Shown here piece after piece: positions 26,714-34,384 of a stretch of 64,000 bases of DNA; the stretch's first letter is position 1, and every line of letters starts with the position of its first letter. A program made the position numbers and the translations under genes. The notes beneath the pieces were generated by a model. That model did not search any database. It was not told the DNA's origin and worked only from the letters and a program-made list of their open reading frames with translations. The stretch comes from Brucella sp. BE17 (GTDB taxonomy: Bacteria; Pseudomonadota; Alphaproteobacteria; Rhizobiales; Rhizobiaceae), in NCBI RefSeq assembly GCF_039545455.1, contig NZ_CP154468.1, forward strand, positions 248,001 to 312,000. The letters run 5' to 3'.

Positions 26714-26839
26714 GTGGAACGCGTCATCATAGCGTCAGCTTTGTCAGAAAGCGCCGGTATTTTTACCGGGCAAGCGTGTATGTCTTCAATTTCCAAAAAA
26801 ACTATGGCCATTACCAAAACGACCACCAAAACGGTCTGA
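26714..26839 (+). CDS. Candidate leader peptide upstream of asd
   Basis: A 41-codon frame starts at GTG 26714, with AAGGAG (26701-26706) 7 bases upstream, and ends with MAITKTTTKTV-stop (26804-26839). The last 11 codons hold five Thr, two Lys, one Ile and one Val. Threonine, lysine, methionine and isoleucine all derive from the product of Asd, the next gene, so ribosome stalling at these codons could sense their supply as in classical attenuation. A second possible start is the ATG 26804 itself. I find no protein family resemblance. The regulatory role is inferred from codon content and position only. Confidence 0.55.
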   Translation: MERVIIASALSESAGIFTGQACMSSISKKTMAITKTTTKTV

Positions 26840-26856
26840 TCCCTTGGCCTGCTCGC

Positions 26857-26938
26857 CCTCTCTCCGGGTTCGGCCCGGGGGCGGAACATCCGCGTGGCCT
26901 GCGGGGGTTCTGAATATCGAAGCGGAGAGGGACAGGAG
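26857..26938 (+). promoter_or_regulatory. Alternative RNA structures between leader peptide and asd
   Basis: CCGGG/CCCGG (26864-26868 with 26874-26878) and GCGGA/TCCGC (26881-26893) can form adjacent hairpins. CTCTCCG (26860-26866) can instead pair with CGGAGAG (26923-26929), just before the asd ribosome site AGGAG (26934-26938), and excludes the first hairpin. There is no U-rich tail, so control of translation or Rho access is more likely than an intrinsic terminator. Confidence 0.4.
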
Positions 26939-26944
26939 ACGAAA

Positions 26945-27979
26945 ATGGGTTTCAAGGTTGCAGTTGTCGGCGCTACGGGCAATGTTGGGCGCGAAATGCT
27001 CAATATTCTCGAGGAGCGCGGTTTTCCCGTAGACGAGGTCGTGGCACTCGCCTCGCGTCGCAGTCAGGGCACGGAGGTGTCCTTTGGCGACAAGACGCTG
27101 AAGGTACGCGCGCTCGACACCTATGATTTTTCCGACACCGACATCTGCCTGATGTCTGCTGGTGGTTCGATTTCGCAGGAATGGTCGCCGAAGATTGGCC
27201 AGCAGGGCTGTGTGGTGATCGATAATTCGTCGGCCTGGCGCTATGATGCTGCGGTGCCGCTGATCGTGCCGGAAGTGAATCCGGATGCGATTGAAGGCTT
27301 TCGTAAGAAGAACATCATCGCTAATCCGAATTGCTCGACGGCGCAGTTGGTTGTCGCGCTGAAGCCGCTTCATGATGCCGCAAAAATCAAGCGCGTCGTT
27401 GTCTCCACTTACCAGTCGGTTTCGGGTGCGGGCAAGGAAGGCATGGACGAGCTGTTTGAACAGTCTCGCGCGGTTTTCGTCGCAGATCCGATCTCCACGA
27501 AGAAATTCACCAAGCGCATTGCCTTTAATGTCATCCCGCATATCGATGTGTTCATGGAAGACGGCTATACCAAGGAAGAATGGAAGCTCGTCGCCGAAAC
27601 CAAGAAGATGCTTGATCCCAAGATCAAGGTGACGGCAACCGCTGTGCGTGTTCCCGTGTTCATCGGGCATTCGGAAGCGGTCAATCTGGAATTTGAGAAC
27701 CCGATTTCTGCCGAGGAAGCCCGTGAAGTTCTGCGCGAAGCGCCGGGCTGTCAGGTGATCGACAAGCACGAGGACGGCGGCTACATCACGCCTTATGAAT
27801 CGGCTGGTGAAGATGCAACCTATATCAGCCGTATCCGTGAGGATATTACCGTCGAGAACGGTCTGGCCATATGGGTCGTTTCCGACAATCTGCGCAAGGG
27901 GGCTGCCCTCAACACCATTCAGATTGCAGAGTTGCTGATTGCGCGCGGGCTGATTACGCCCAAGGCACTTGCTGCCTGA
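26945..27979 (+). CDS. asd: Aspartate-semialdehyde dehydrogenase
   Basis: 344 residues. NADP-binding GATGNVGREML at the start, the catalytic cysteine in ANPNCSTAQLVVALKPLHD, and the dimer/catalytic region VSTYQSVSGAGKEGMDEL and RVPVFIGHSEAVNLEFE. It reduces aspartyl phosphate to aspartate semialdehyde, the branch point for lysine/diaminopimelate, threonine and methionine. ATG 26945 is supported by AGGAG at 26934-26938 and by the conserved N-terminus. It stands alone with its own terminator and behind the candidate leader peptide. Confidence 0.96.
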   Translation: MGFKVAVVGATGNVGREMLNILEERGFPVDEVVALASRRSQGTEVSFGDKTLKVRALDTYDFSDTDICLMSAGGSISQEWSPKIGQQGCVVIDNSSAWRYDAAVPLIVPEVNPDAIEGFRKKNIIANPNCSTAQLVVALKPLHDAAKIKRVVVSTYQSVSGAGKEGMDELFEQSRAVFVADPISTKKFTKRIAFNVIPHIDVFMEDGYTKEEWKLVAETKKMLDPKIKVTATAVRVPVFIGHSEAVNLEFENPISAEEAREVLREAPGCQVIDKHEDGGYITPYESAGEDATYISRIREDITVENGLAIWVVSDNLRKGAALNTIQIAELLIARGLITPKALAA

Positions 27980-28004
27980 TCGCTTTTTCAGACTGGAAAG
28001 ACAG

Positions 28005-28033
28005 AGGCGCCGGGAAACCGGCGCTTTTTCTTT
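28005..28033 (+). terminator. Terminator after asd
   Basis: GCGCCGG (28007-28013) pairs with CCGGCGC (28018-28024) around a GAAA loop and is followed by TTTTTCTTT. Confidence 0.88.
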
Positions 28034-28095
28034 GAGGACTGGAAGTTACTTCCTGTATTGGATATGTAGGAGAGGAAAGCGAAACGGGGCTATAG

Positions 28096-28311
28096 ATGAG
28101 CCTGATATATAACGAGCGCATAAAACTTCTGGCGAATAATCTCGATCGCCTGTCTACGGCCTTTCTGGCGGTTGGCGTGCTCGGAAAGACGTTTAATTTC
28201 ACGCCGGATGGCGGGCTGTTCGTCTCCGTGCTGGTCCTTGGCTCTTGGATTCTCGCGGCAATTGGATTACATTTAGCAGCAAGACGAATTCTAGGGAGGC
28301 TGAAGCCATGA
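28096..28311 (+). CDS. Small two-helix membrane protein
   Basis: 71 residues beginning MSLIYNERIKLLANNLDRLSTAFL. One hydrophobic stretch covers TAFLAVGVLGKTF and a second GLFVSVLVLGSWILAAIGLHLAA; the ends are basic. I do not recognise a family. The stop overlaps the start of the next tiny gene by 4 bases (ATGA), which argues that both are translated. It lies between the asd terminator and the convergent ohrR gene. Confidence 0.6.
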   Translation: MSLIYNERIKLLANNLDRLSTAFLAVGVLGKTFNFTPDGGLFVSVLVLGSWILAAIGLHLAARRILGRLKP

Positions 28312-28412
28312 CTTCGGAAGTGTTCTTCTGGTATGTTTTCCCACTGATTGTAGCGGCTGCTGTTTTCGGGTGGCTATGGTATGACAAGCATTATAACGGC
28401 CATTCTCAGTGA
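28308..28412 (+). CDS. Tiny single-helix membrane peptide, coupled to the preceding gene
   Basis: 34 residues starting MTSEVFFWYVFPLIVAAAVF and ending YDKHYNGHSQ, with one transmembrane helix rich in aromatic residues. GGGAGG (28294-28299) precedes ATG 28308, and the 4-base ATGA overlap with the 71-residue gene gives translational coupling. It may be a small membrane subunit, a regulator of its neighbour, or part of a toxin-antitoxin-like pair; nothing in the sequence decides between these. Confidence 0.5.
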   Translation: MTSEVFFWYVFPLIVAAAVFGWLWYDKHYNGHSQ

Positions 28413-28458
28413 GAGGCTTTATCTGACTGATGTTTGTGCGCCGGTTGACCGGCGCTTT

Positions 28459-28905
28459 TTATTTGGTGCGGGCGGCGACGAGATTATCGCGGATATTGAA
28501 AAGGCGCTGGCGCATATCGATCAACTCATCGAGTGGCTGGCCAAGCGCACAGATGATTGCTTCCGGCACATCCGCAGCCGCATGCCGCAACGCCCATCCC
28601 GCCTCTGTAAGCGTGATGCGTACCTGACGTTCGTCCTGGGCGTCGCGGCAGCGCTGAATGCGGCCAGCTGCCTCGAGACGCTTTAAAAGCGGGGTCAGTG
28701 TGCCAGAATCAAGACCAAGTTTCGAGCCGATCTGCGATACCGTCTGATCATTGTTTTCCCAAAGAACCAGCATCACCAGAAACTGCGGATAGGTGAGATC
28801 AACCCTCGTCAGGATCGGCTGATAGGCCCGTGCCAAAGCATTCGCGCTTGAATAGATCGCAAAGCAGACCATATCGGAAAGTTTGAGCGGGAAATCCTGT
28901 GCCAT
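28459..28905 (-). CDS. ohrR: OhrR-type organic peroxide-sensing MarR regulator
   Basis: 148 residues of the MarR family. The N-terminal LSDMVCFAIYSSANALARAY carries the peroxide-sensing cysteine (Cys14 from ATG 28905) in the position known for OhrR; further cysteines in RIQRCRDAQDE and AIICALGQ could form the intersubunit disulfide of 2-Cys OhrR proteins. The winged helix is VSQIGSKLGLDSGTLTPLLKRLE with DERQVRITLT. It represses the divergent ohr gene until organic hydroperoxides oxidise it. The shared 163-base gap contains palindromic candidate operators. Confidence 0.92.
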   Translation of the reverse strand: MAQDFPLKLSDMVCFAIYSSANALARAYQPILTRVDLTYPQFLVMLVLWENNDQTVSQIGSKLGLDSGTLTPLLKRLEAAGRIQRCRDAQDERQVRITLTEAGWALRHAAADVPEAIICALGQPLDELIDMRQRLFNIRDNLVAARTK

Positions 28906-28950
28906 CAATGTCTGCCTTCAATTTCCGAAGATTCGCACTTTATACCGCAC

Positions 28951-29014
28951 ATGCAATTGAATTGCGCATCACTTAATTGTGTAATCAATTACGCAAAATT
29001 AGATTGTCCACAAT
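28951..29014. promoter_or_regulatory. Candidate OhrR operators in the ohrR-ohr gap
   Basis: Three AT-rich inverted repeats lie between the divergent genes: GCAATT-GA-ATTGC centred near 28960, TAATTG-N6-CAATTA at 28974-28991, and ATTGT-CC-ACAAT at 29003-29014. The first resembles the known OhrR site TACAATT-N-AATTGTA. Which one is bound cannot be told without footprinting. Confidence 0.6.
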
Positions 29015-29068
29015 TTAAAATGCGCTACGTTGGTTTTGAGAATGATTAATCTAGCAAGGAGCAACCAA

Positions 29069-29491
29069 ATGGCTATTCTCTATACCACTCAATCGACAGC
29101 AACTGGTGGCCGCACGGGCAGCGCGAAGACCGCCGATGGACGCCTGAGCGTCGTTCTCGACACGCCAAAGGAACTGGGCGGGCAGGGTGGCGAAGGCACC
29201 AATCCTGAACAGCTTTTTGCGTCTGGTTATGCGGCCTGCTTCCTCGGTGCACTCAAATTTGTGGCTGCGAAGGAAAAGGTTTCGATTTCACCGGATAGCA
29301 CGGTCACGGCGACCGTTGGTATCGGACCGCGCGAAGATGGTGGTGGTTTTGGCCTTGATGTGGCGTTGGAAATAGCGCTTCCCGGTGTTGAAAAAGACAA
29401 CGCCCAGGCATTGGTCGATGCGGCTCACATCGTTTGTCCTTATTCGCATGCCACGCGCGGCAATCTCGATGTACGTCTGAGCGTTGCCTGA
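29069..29491 (+). CDS. ohr: Organic hydroperoxide resistance protein Ohr
   Basis: 140 residues, full length for Ohr. The two catalytic cysteines are in SGYAACFLGALKFVA and AAHIVCPYSHATRGN, and the N-terminus is the usual ILYTTQSTATGGRTG. Ohr is a thiol peroxidase that reduces fatty acid and other organic hydroperoxides with lipoylated proteins as reductants; the lipoyl-bearing pyruvate dehydrogenase subunits are encoded in the same window. AAGGAG precedes ATG 29069. It is divergent from ohrR and controlled by it in other bacteria. Confidence 0.96.
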   Translation: MAILYTTQSTATGGRTGSAKTADGRLSVVLDTPKELGGQGGEGTNPEQLFASGYAACFLGALKFVAAKEKVSISPDSTVTATVGIGPREDGGGFGLDVALEIALPGVEKDNAQALVDAAHIVCPYSHATRGNLDVRLSVA

Positions 29492-29500
29492 ATGCAAGTA

Positions 29501-29530
29501 TGAAAGACGCCTCTTATAAGGTGTCTTTCA
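29501..29530. terminator. Bidirectional terminator after ohr
   Basis: A 12-bp stem TGAAAGACGCCT/AGGTGTCTTTCA (one G-U) with a 6-base loop. It overlaps the stop codon of the converging DapA-family gene. Confidence 0.8.
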
Positions 29531-30442
29531 TTCCCGCGATAATTCCAGACTATCCAAGCTTTCGAGGGCTTGCTCGACCTTTGCTCTAACAGGCGGAGCT
29601 AAAGGTAGGATTGGACGTGGCGGCTCAATCTGTGCAAGGCCGAGCAGATCGGCAATCACATACATGACGCGGAAACTTCCAAAACGCTTGAACAGTTCCC
29701 ATAAAGGTTGAAAAGCCAGATTGATCCTTTCGGCTTCGGCTCTGTTGGCGGCTTGGGCCGCGCGAGCAAGCGACAGCGCAGGAACAGGCAGAAGCCCTGC
29801 AATCACGCTATACCAGCAATCACATCCGGCAAGCAGCGCGTCGGCAGCGCCCCAGTCGCCGCTATAACCAATGGAAAAATCTTCTTTTGTCTCTGAACGG
29901 AGCTTTGACAATTCTACTTTGAAAGCATCATTCGCAGGCAGTGGCATTTTGATTGCCTTGATATTTTTAAGCTTTGCCAAGCGAACAATTAGTTCATGAG
30001 CGAAGATAAATCTGGTCGTTCCGGGATTGTTGTAGATGCAAAGAGGCAGGGACGTCGCTTCGGCAACGGTCCGAAAATGCTGATACACTTCCTCATCGGT
30101 GAGCGGTGTGTATGACACGGGAGCCAGCAGAAGCGCATCCGCTCCGGCCTCTTCAGCATCGCGCGCCAGTATCACAGCTTCATCGGCGCGAAGCGCGCCG
30201 ACACCCACAATGAGGGGTGTTTTCCCGCCCACGGCATGAACGGCTATCTGAACTGCTTGTTGGCGCTGTGAGCGCGAGAGATAAGCATAGCTGCCAGTGC
30301 TGCCCAAAAGACCGACGGAATCCGCTCCCGCCATCTGAATGCGATCCAGAAAACGTGTCAGAATAGCCGCGTCAACATTTCCTGAAACATCAATCGGTGT
30401 CAGTGGAAAAGCGGAAAGCCCCTGGAAGAAATCTATACTCAT
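29528..30442 (-). CDS. DapA-family (dihydrodipicolinate synthase-like) aldolase
   Basis: 304 residues of the class I aldolase NAL/DapA family. LSAFPLTP at the start, GSTGSYAYLSRSQRQ (family GTTGE region), the catalytic tyrosine in LCIYNNPGTT and the Schiff-base lysine in IKAIKMPLP. The GSTG(S) version and changed surroundings argue against true DapA; members of this group act on keto-sugar acids, sialic acid or hydroxyproline intermediates. ATG 30442 is preferred to GTG 30448, both without a strong ribosome site. It is followed by the ohr-side terminator and stands alone. Confidence 0.85.
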   Translation of the reverse strand: MSIDFFQGLSAFPLTPIDVSGNVDAAILTRFLDRIQMAGADSVGLLGSTGSYAYLSRSQRQQAVQIAVHAVGGKTPLIVGVGALRADEAVILARDAEEAGADALLLAPVSYTPLTDEEVYQHFRTVAEATSLPLCIYNNPGTTRFIFAHELIVRLAKLKNIKAIKMPLPANDAFKVELSKLRSETKEDFSIGYSGDWGAADALLAGCDCWYSVIAGLLPVPALSLARAAQAANRAEAERINLAFQPLWELFKRFGSFRVMYVIADLLGLAQIEPPRPILPLAPPVRAKVEQALESLDSLELSRE

Positions 30443-30552
30443 GATCACTACTCGAACTGCATCAGGATAAATCTATAGCATCCATCCCTTGCAATAACTT
30501 CAGACGGTCTTTCAAATTATTTCAGAAAGCAAGCGAGCTTACAGGACAGATA

Positions 30553-30975
30553 TCATTCGGCCTGCGCTTCGAGTTCTTCCATGTCTTCGTCGGACAGTCC
30601 AAAATGGTGCCCGATCTCATGAATGAGAACATGGGTAATGATGTCGCCCAGCGTCTCCTCGTGCTCGGCCCAGTAATCAATGACGGCACGGCGGAAAAGC
30701 GTGATGCGGTTCGGCCCATCACCTGTTTGCATGCTAAACCGTTCACCGATGCCGTGGCCCTCGAAAAGGCCGAGCAGGTCGAAAGGCGTATCCAGTCCCA
30801 TATCCTCGACGATCTGTTCGTCTGGAAAATCGGATATCTGGATGATGATGTCGCCGCATAGCTGACGAAACTCCTGCGGGAGATGCGCAAGAGCTTCGAT
30901 CGCAATCGATTCGATTTCGTCCAGTGAGGGAGAAAGACGTGCTGCCCATCCCCCGCTTTGATCTTCTCTGGCCAT
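30553..30975 (-). CDS. Small zincin-like metallopeptidase
   Basis: 140 residues with the zinc motif HEIGHHFGLSDEDME near the C-terminus (HExxH plus a downstream Asp/Glu), characteristic of the DUF1025/MPN-like minimal zincin family found in many Actinobacteria and Alphaproteobacteria. The earlier part includes FPDEQIVEDMGLDTPFDLLGLFEG and a basic strand ITLFRRAVIDYW typical of the same family. ATG 30975 is used; a TTG 8 codons earlier is possible. The physiological substrate is unknown. It sits between the DapA-like gene and leuD on the same strand, though spacing suggests separate units. Confidence 0.85.
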   Translation of the reverse strand: MAREDQSGGWAARLSPSLDEIESIAIEALAHLPQEFRQLCGDIIIQISDFPDEQIVEDMGLDTPFDLLGLFEGHGIGERFSMQTGDGPNRITLFRRAVIDYWAEHEETLGDIITHVLIHEIGHHFGLSDEDMEELEAQAE

Positions 30976-31047
30976 ATGAGCCAATCGTGTCCTATTCAAT
31001 TGTTCAGGCCACAGATGTTCAAGCCGGTCGTTTTATGCATACCGCTA

Positions 31048-31653
31048 TTAAGCCCAGGGACGCAGTTCGGCGCGTTTGGCCTCGAACACGTCGATGTTGG
31101 CAGCCTTTTCCATGGTCAGGCCGATATCGTCGAGACCGTTCAAAAGACAGTGGCGCTTGAATTCGTCGACATCGAAAGAAATCGAGCCGCCATCGGGGCC
31201 ATGGATCTCCAGAGCGTCCAGATCGACGGTGAGCGTTGCGTTGGCGCCGCGCGAAGCGTCGTCCATCAGCTTGTCTAGATCTTCCTGGCTCACCTTGATG
31301 GGCAGGATGCCGTTCTTAAAGCAATTGTTGTAGAAGATATCGGCAAAGGAGGTGGAGATCACGCAGCGGATGCCGAAATCAAGCAGCGCCCACGGCGCGT
31401 GTTCGCGCGAAGAGCCACAGCCAAAATTATCGCCGGCAACCAGAATCTGCGCATTGCGATAGGCCGGCTTGTTAAGCACAAAGTCGGGGTTTTCGCTGCC
31501 ATCCTCATTAAAGCGCATTTCGGCAAAAAGGCCGGTCCCAAGCCCGGTACGCTTGATCGTCTTAAGGTAATCCTTGGGGATGATCATGTCCGTGTCGATA
31601 TTGACGATCGGCAGAGGGGCCGCAACGCCGGTAAGCTTGGTGAATTTATCCAT
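31048..31653 (-). CDS. leuD: 3-Isopropylmalate dehydratase small subunit
   Basis: 201 residues. The swivel domain is recognised by [21 protein letters not shown], the substrate loop [17 protein letters not shown] and [17 protein letters not shown]. With LeuC it isomerises 2-isopropylmalate to 3-isopropylmalate. The large subunit leuC is not in the window, and leuB is 6.6 kb away. The start ATG at 31653 follows a 190-base gap shared with the divergent CitE-like gene. Confidence 0.96.
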   Translation of the reverse strand: MDKFTKLTGVAAPLPIVNIDTDMIIPKDYLKTIKRTGLGTGLFAEMRFNEDGSENPDFVLNKPAYRNAQILVAGDNFGCGSSREHAPWALLDFGIRCVISTSFADIFYNNCFKNGILPIKVSQEDLDKLMDDASRGANATLTVDLDALEIHGPDGGSISFDVDEFKRHCLLNGLDDIGLTMEKAANIDVFEAKRAELRPWA

Positions 31654-31844
31654 GTTCTGCGCCTGTCGGTAGAAAAGTTTCAGACTGATTTACATCAGCA
31701 CTGCGTAGAGTCAACGTTAAGACCCGGTTTCGGGCCCCAAGTGCTGAATAGGTCGCAACCAAACAGAAAAGATAAGCTGGCGAAGGCCGTATTTCAAGCA
31801 CTCGCATGCTTGCGCTTCATTGTCGTTCGGTGCACAAATCGGCC

Positions 31845-32714
31845 ATGAAGACAATCGCCCGTCCCCGCCGCTCGGTCCTGTTCGTTCCCGCCGTTAATGC
31901 TCGCGCTCTGGAAAAGACTCTGACGCTTGATGCCGAGTGCATCATCTATGATCTGGAGGATTCGGTTGCGCCCGAGGCAAAAGCATCGGCGCGTGCAGCA
32001 CTTGAAGCGCATTTTGCCGCGCACCCTTCAGCCAATTTCGAGCGTATCGTGCGGGTCAATGGTGCCGAGACGCCTTGGGGTAAGGAGGATGTTACCATTG
32101 CCGCTGGAATCGGTGCTGACGCCATTCTTCTGCCAAAGGTTGAGCGCCCGCAGGATGTGATCGATGCGGCAAACCGGCTCGATCACCATGACGCTGAGCC
32201 AGAAATGGCTATATGGGCGATGATCGAGACGGCGCGCGGTATCCTCAATGCCGACGAGATCGCGACGCTTGGCAATCGTTCAGCGGCACGGCTTGCCGCT
32301 TTTGTGGTCGGTTCCAACGATCTCGCACAGCAAACGGGCGTGCGTCTTGATGGGGCGCGCACCTATCTGGTGCCGTGGCTAATGCAGATTCTGCTGGCGG
32401 CTCGTGCTGGCGGGCTGACTGTGCTTGACGGAGTCTATAATGATTTCCGCAACGAAACAGGTTTTGCGGATGAATGCGCACAAGGAGCCGCGATGGGTTT
32501 TGACGGCAAAACGCTCATTCATCCAAACCAGATCGGCGCTGCTAACCGCGCCTTCTCGCCCGATGAGGGAGAGGTTGCGCATGCCCGCGCGGTGGTCGCG
32601 GCGTTCGCGCTGGCCGAAAATGCCGATAAGGGCGTGATTTCGCTTGAGGGAAAGATGGTCGAACGGCTGCATCTTTCCATGGCCGAACGCCTGCTTGCCA
32701 GAGCGGGCTTCTAG
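31845..32714 (+). CDS. HpcH/HpaI aldolase family (CitE/malyl-CoA lyase-like)
   Basis: 289 residues. RSVLFVPAVNARALEKT, YDLEDSVAPEAKASAR, VRVNGAETPWGKEDV and AMIETARGILNADEIA are the hallmark motifs of the CitE/Mcl (acyl-CoA ester lyase) superfamily, with the Mg-binding Glu and Asp in IETARG and LEDSV. It probably cleaves or hydrolyses a malyl-CoA, methylmalyl-CoA or citramalyl-CoA; no citrate lyase partner subunits are adjacent, which favours the stand-alone lyase or thioesterase type. Start ATG 31845 is set by homology. A DUF1737 gene follows by 24 bases. Confidence 0.9.
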   Translation: MKTIARPRRSVLFVPAVNARALEKTLTLDAECIIYDLEDSVAPEAKASARAALEAHFAAHPSANFERIVRVNGAETPWGKEDVTIAAGIGADAILLPKVERPQDVIDAANRLDHHDAEPEMAIWAMIETARGILNADEIATLGNRSAARLAAFVVGSNDLAQQTGVRLDGARTYLVPWLMQILLAARAGGLTVLDGVYNDFRNETGFADECAQGAAMGFDGKTLIHPNQIGAANRAFSPDEGEVAHARAVVAAFALAENADKGVISLEGKMVERLHLSMAERLLARAGF

Positions 32715-32738
32715 GCCGGATTTAAGAAAGGACAGACC

Positions 32739-32945
32739 ATGAAACTCTATCGCTTTATAACCGGGCCGGACGATTCCGCTTTTTGCCACCGCGTGACGGC
32801 AGCGCTTAACAAGGGCTGGCAACTTTATGGCTCGCCAACCTATGCTTTCAACGCGGCAACCGGCGTCATGCAATGCGGACAGCCAGTCGTGAAGGAAGTG
32901 GATGGTGTCGATTACACATCTGACATCAAGCTTGGTGAATATTAG
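32739..32945 (+). CDS. DUF1737 small protein
   Basis: 68 residues: KLYRFITGPDDSAFCHRVTA, LNKGWQLYGSPTYAFN, MQCGQPVVKEV. This pattern (an aromatic-rich strand, KGWQLYG, then a Cys-Gly loop) is that of DUF1737. Function is unknown. It follows the CitE-like gene with a normal ribosome site and is probably part of its operon. The 5' end of the next region contains a degraded gene rather than a third partner. Confidence 0.85.
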   Translation: MKLYRFITGPDDSAFCHRVTAALNKGWQLYGSPTYAFNAATGVMQCGQPVVKEVDGVDYTSDIKLGEY

Positions 32946-33027
32946 AGCACGGAGTAAATCTGGTCTGATCTGAGCTCTCGGTTTGCGTCTCTCTATTCGC
33001 CCAGAGCTTCTGATATGTTGTTTGCAA

Positions 33028-33414
33028 TCTGGATCACGGCCTACCGGGGTGTGCATTGCACTTTGGAATGCCGTGTAACGCGGAGATCATGTCCGCGCCA
33101 AGGAAATCCATGAAGAGCTCCTGCGTTTCTGGAACACGGTCTTTGCAGACAACTGGCACGCCAATATCAAAACGTCGATTGCCTTGCAGGGCGCATTTTG
33201 TTCTGAATTGTTCCCGGCCAGAATTCGCTATAGCGGCCTGTCTCTGGTTCAGCAGATTGGTCCGATCCTGGGCGGCGGCGTTTCACCACTTATCGCGACG
33301 ACGCTCCCGGCGGAATATTCAGACACTGTCATGCCCACTGTTCTTTACATGGTGCTGATGGCAATTGTCTCAGCCGTCTGTGCGTTCGCGTTACGACCGC
33401 CAAAAACAGCCTAA
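33028..33414 (+). pseudogene. Chimeric pseudogene: DapA-family C-terminus fused to an MFS C-terminus
   Basis: In one frame, CIALWNAV, an in-frame TAA (33076-33078), then RGDHVRAKEIHEELL and FADNWHANIKTSIALQG resemble the C-terminal helices of a DapA-family aldolase (usual pattern ALW-A-GD...A..IH..LL...F..N...K..L). Without a break the frame then reads GAFCSELFPARIRYSGLSL and IGPILGGGVSPLIATTL, ending FALRPP, which is the last quarter of an MHS-type MFS carrier. So two gene ends were joined by a deletion and have decayed. The region from 32946 to 33027 holds an AGAGC...GCTCT inverted repeat and no gene. Confidence 0.7.
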
Positions 33415-33514
33415 CCCTTCCAAAGTACCTTCCGCTGTCATGACGGAAGGTCCCCGGATTAGCCGATCATGAACGTTGCTGCAAACCCGCTCACCGGTGC
33501 AACGCGCTTTAATG

Positions 33515-34240
33515 TCAGTAGCGACGGATCAACCCGATGAGTTTTCCCTGTACGCGAACCCGATCCGGTCCGAAAATACGCGTCTCATAAGCGGGATTGG
33601 CAGCTTCAAGAGCAATCGAAGCGCCCTTGCGGCGGAAGCGCTTTAGCGTTGCTTCCTCATCATCGACGAGGGCCACAATAATTTCGCCGGGGCTAGCCGT
33701 CTCGCCACGCCGGATGATGACGGTGTCACCGTCAAAAATACCAGCTTCAACCATCGAATCGCCTCGCACTTCAAGCGCGTAATGCTCTCCCGCCCCCAGC
33801 ATTTCCGGCGGAAGGCTCAGTGAATGTGTCTGGTTCTGGATGGCGGAAATCGGTACGCCTGCCGCGATGCGACCCATAACGGGCACGGAAACGGTGGCAG
33901 AAACGGCATCATTGGTGGTGACGGACGCGGGGCGCGCCGCCTGCTGTGCTGCAGGCGCTTTGCCGAGGCTGCCTTCGATGACGCTTGGCGAAAATTTTCT
34001 TTGACTGTTCAGCCCCGGCGCGATCGAATCCGGTAGGCGCAGCACTTCCAACGCGCGCGCCCGGTTGGGTAGCCGGCGGATAAAACCGCGTTCTTCAAGT
34101 GCTGTAATCAGCCGATGAATGCCCGACTTGGAAGCGAGATCCAACGCTTCCTTCATTTCGTCGAAAGAAGGGGGAATGCCGGTTTCTTTCAGACGCTCAT
34201 GAATGAACAGCAAAAGTTCATGCTGTTTGCGGGTCAACAT
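33515..34240 (-). CDS. lexA: LexA repressor
   Basis: 241 residues. [19 protein letters not shown] opens the winged helix ([21 protein letters not shown]); the Ala-Gly cleavage site is in RIAAGVPIS, the catalytic serine in [13 protein letters not shown], and the lysine in [12 protein letters not shown]. It represses SOS genes and cleaves itself with RecA filaments. ATG 34240 is chosen because homology starts there; an in-frame extension of 27 codons upstream covers the promoter. A LexA box lies 51 bases upstream, so it represses itself. moeA ends just upstream in the same direction. Confidence 0.96.
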   Translation of the reverse strand: MLTRKQHELLLFIHERLKETGIPPSFDEMKEALDLASKSGIHRLITALEERGFIRRLPNRARALEVLRLPDSIAPGLNSQRKFSPSVIEGSLGKAPAAQQAARPASVTTNDAVSATVSVPVMGRIAAGVPISAIQNQTHSLSLPPEMLGAGEHYALEVRGDSMVEAGIFDGDTVIIRRGETASPGEIIVALVDDEEATLKRFRRKGASIALEAANPAYETRIFGPDRVRVQGKLIGLIRRY

Positions 34241-34290
34241 TGGCGACACCCTCCGGCCTAGAACAGATAAGAGAAAAACAAAACCAGAAC

Positions 34291-34305
34291 GAACACTATA
34301 TGTTC
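34291..34305. promoter_or_regulatory. LexA (SOS) box of lexA
   Basis: GAAC-ACTATAT-GTTC fits exactly the alphaproteobacterial LexA consensus GAAC-N7-GTTC. A further GTTC at 34313-34316, again 7 bases on, is in direct orientation and may only be a half site. Confidence 0.92.
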
Positions 34306-34384
34306 CAGTCTTGTTCTGCAATGGTTTTTAAATAATTAATGTTCAGGCGAAGACGGGTATGCTTGGCGAATTATCGCGAAATGA

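Noticed and set aside
34302..34316. A second LexA box upstream of lexA
   Set aside because: The two GTTC halves are in direct orientation, not inverted, so it does not fit the consensus.
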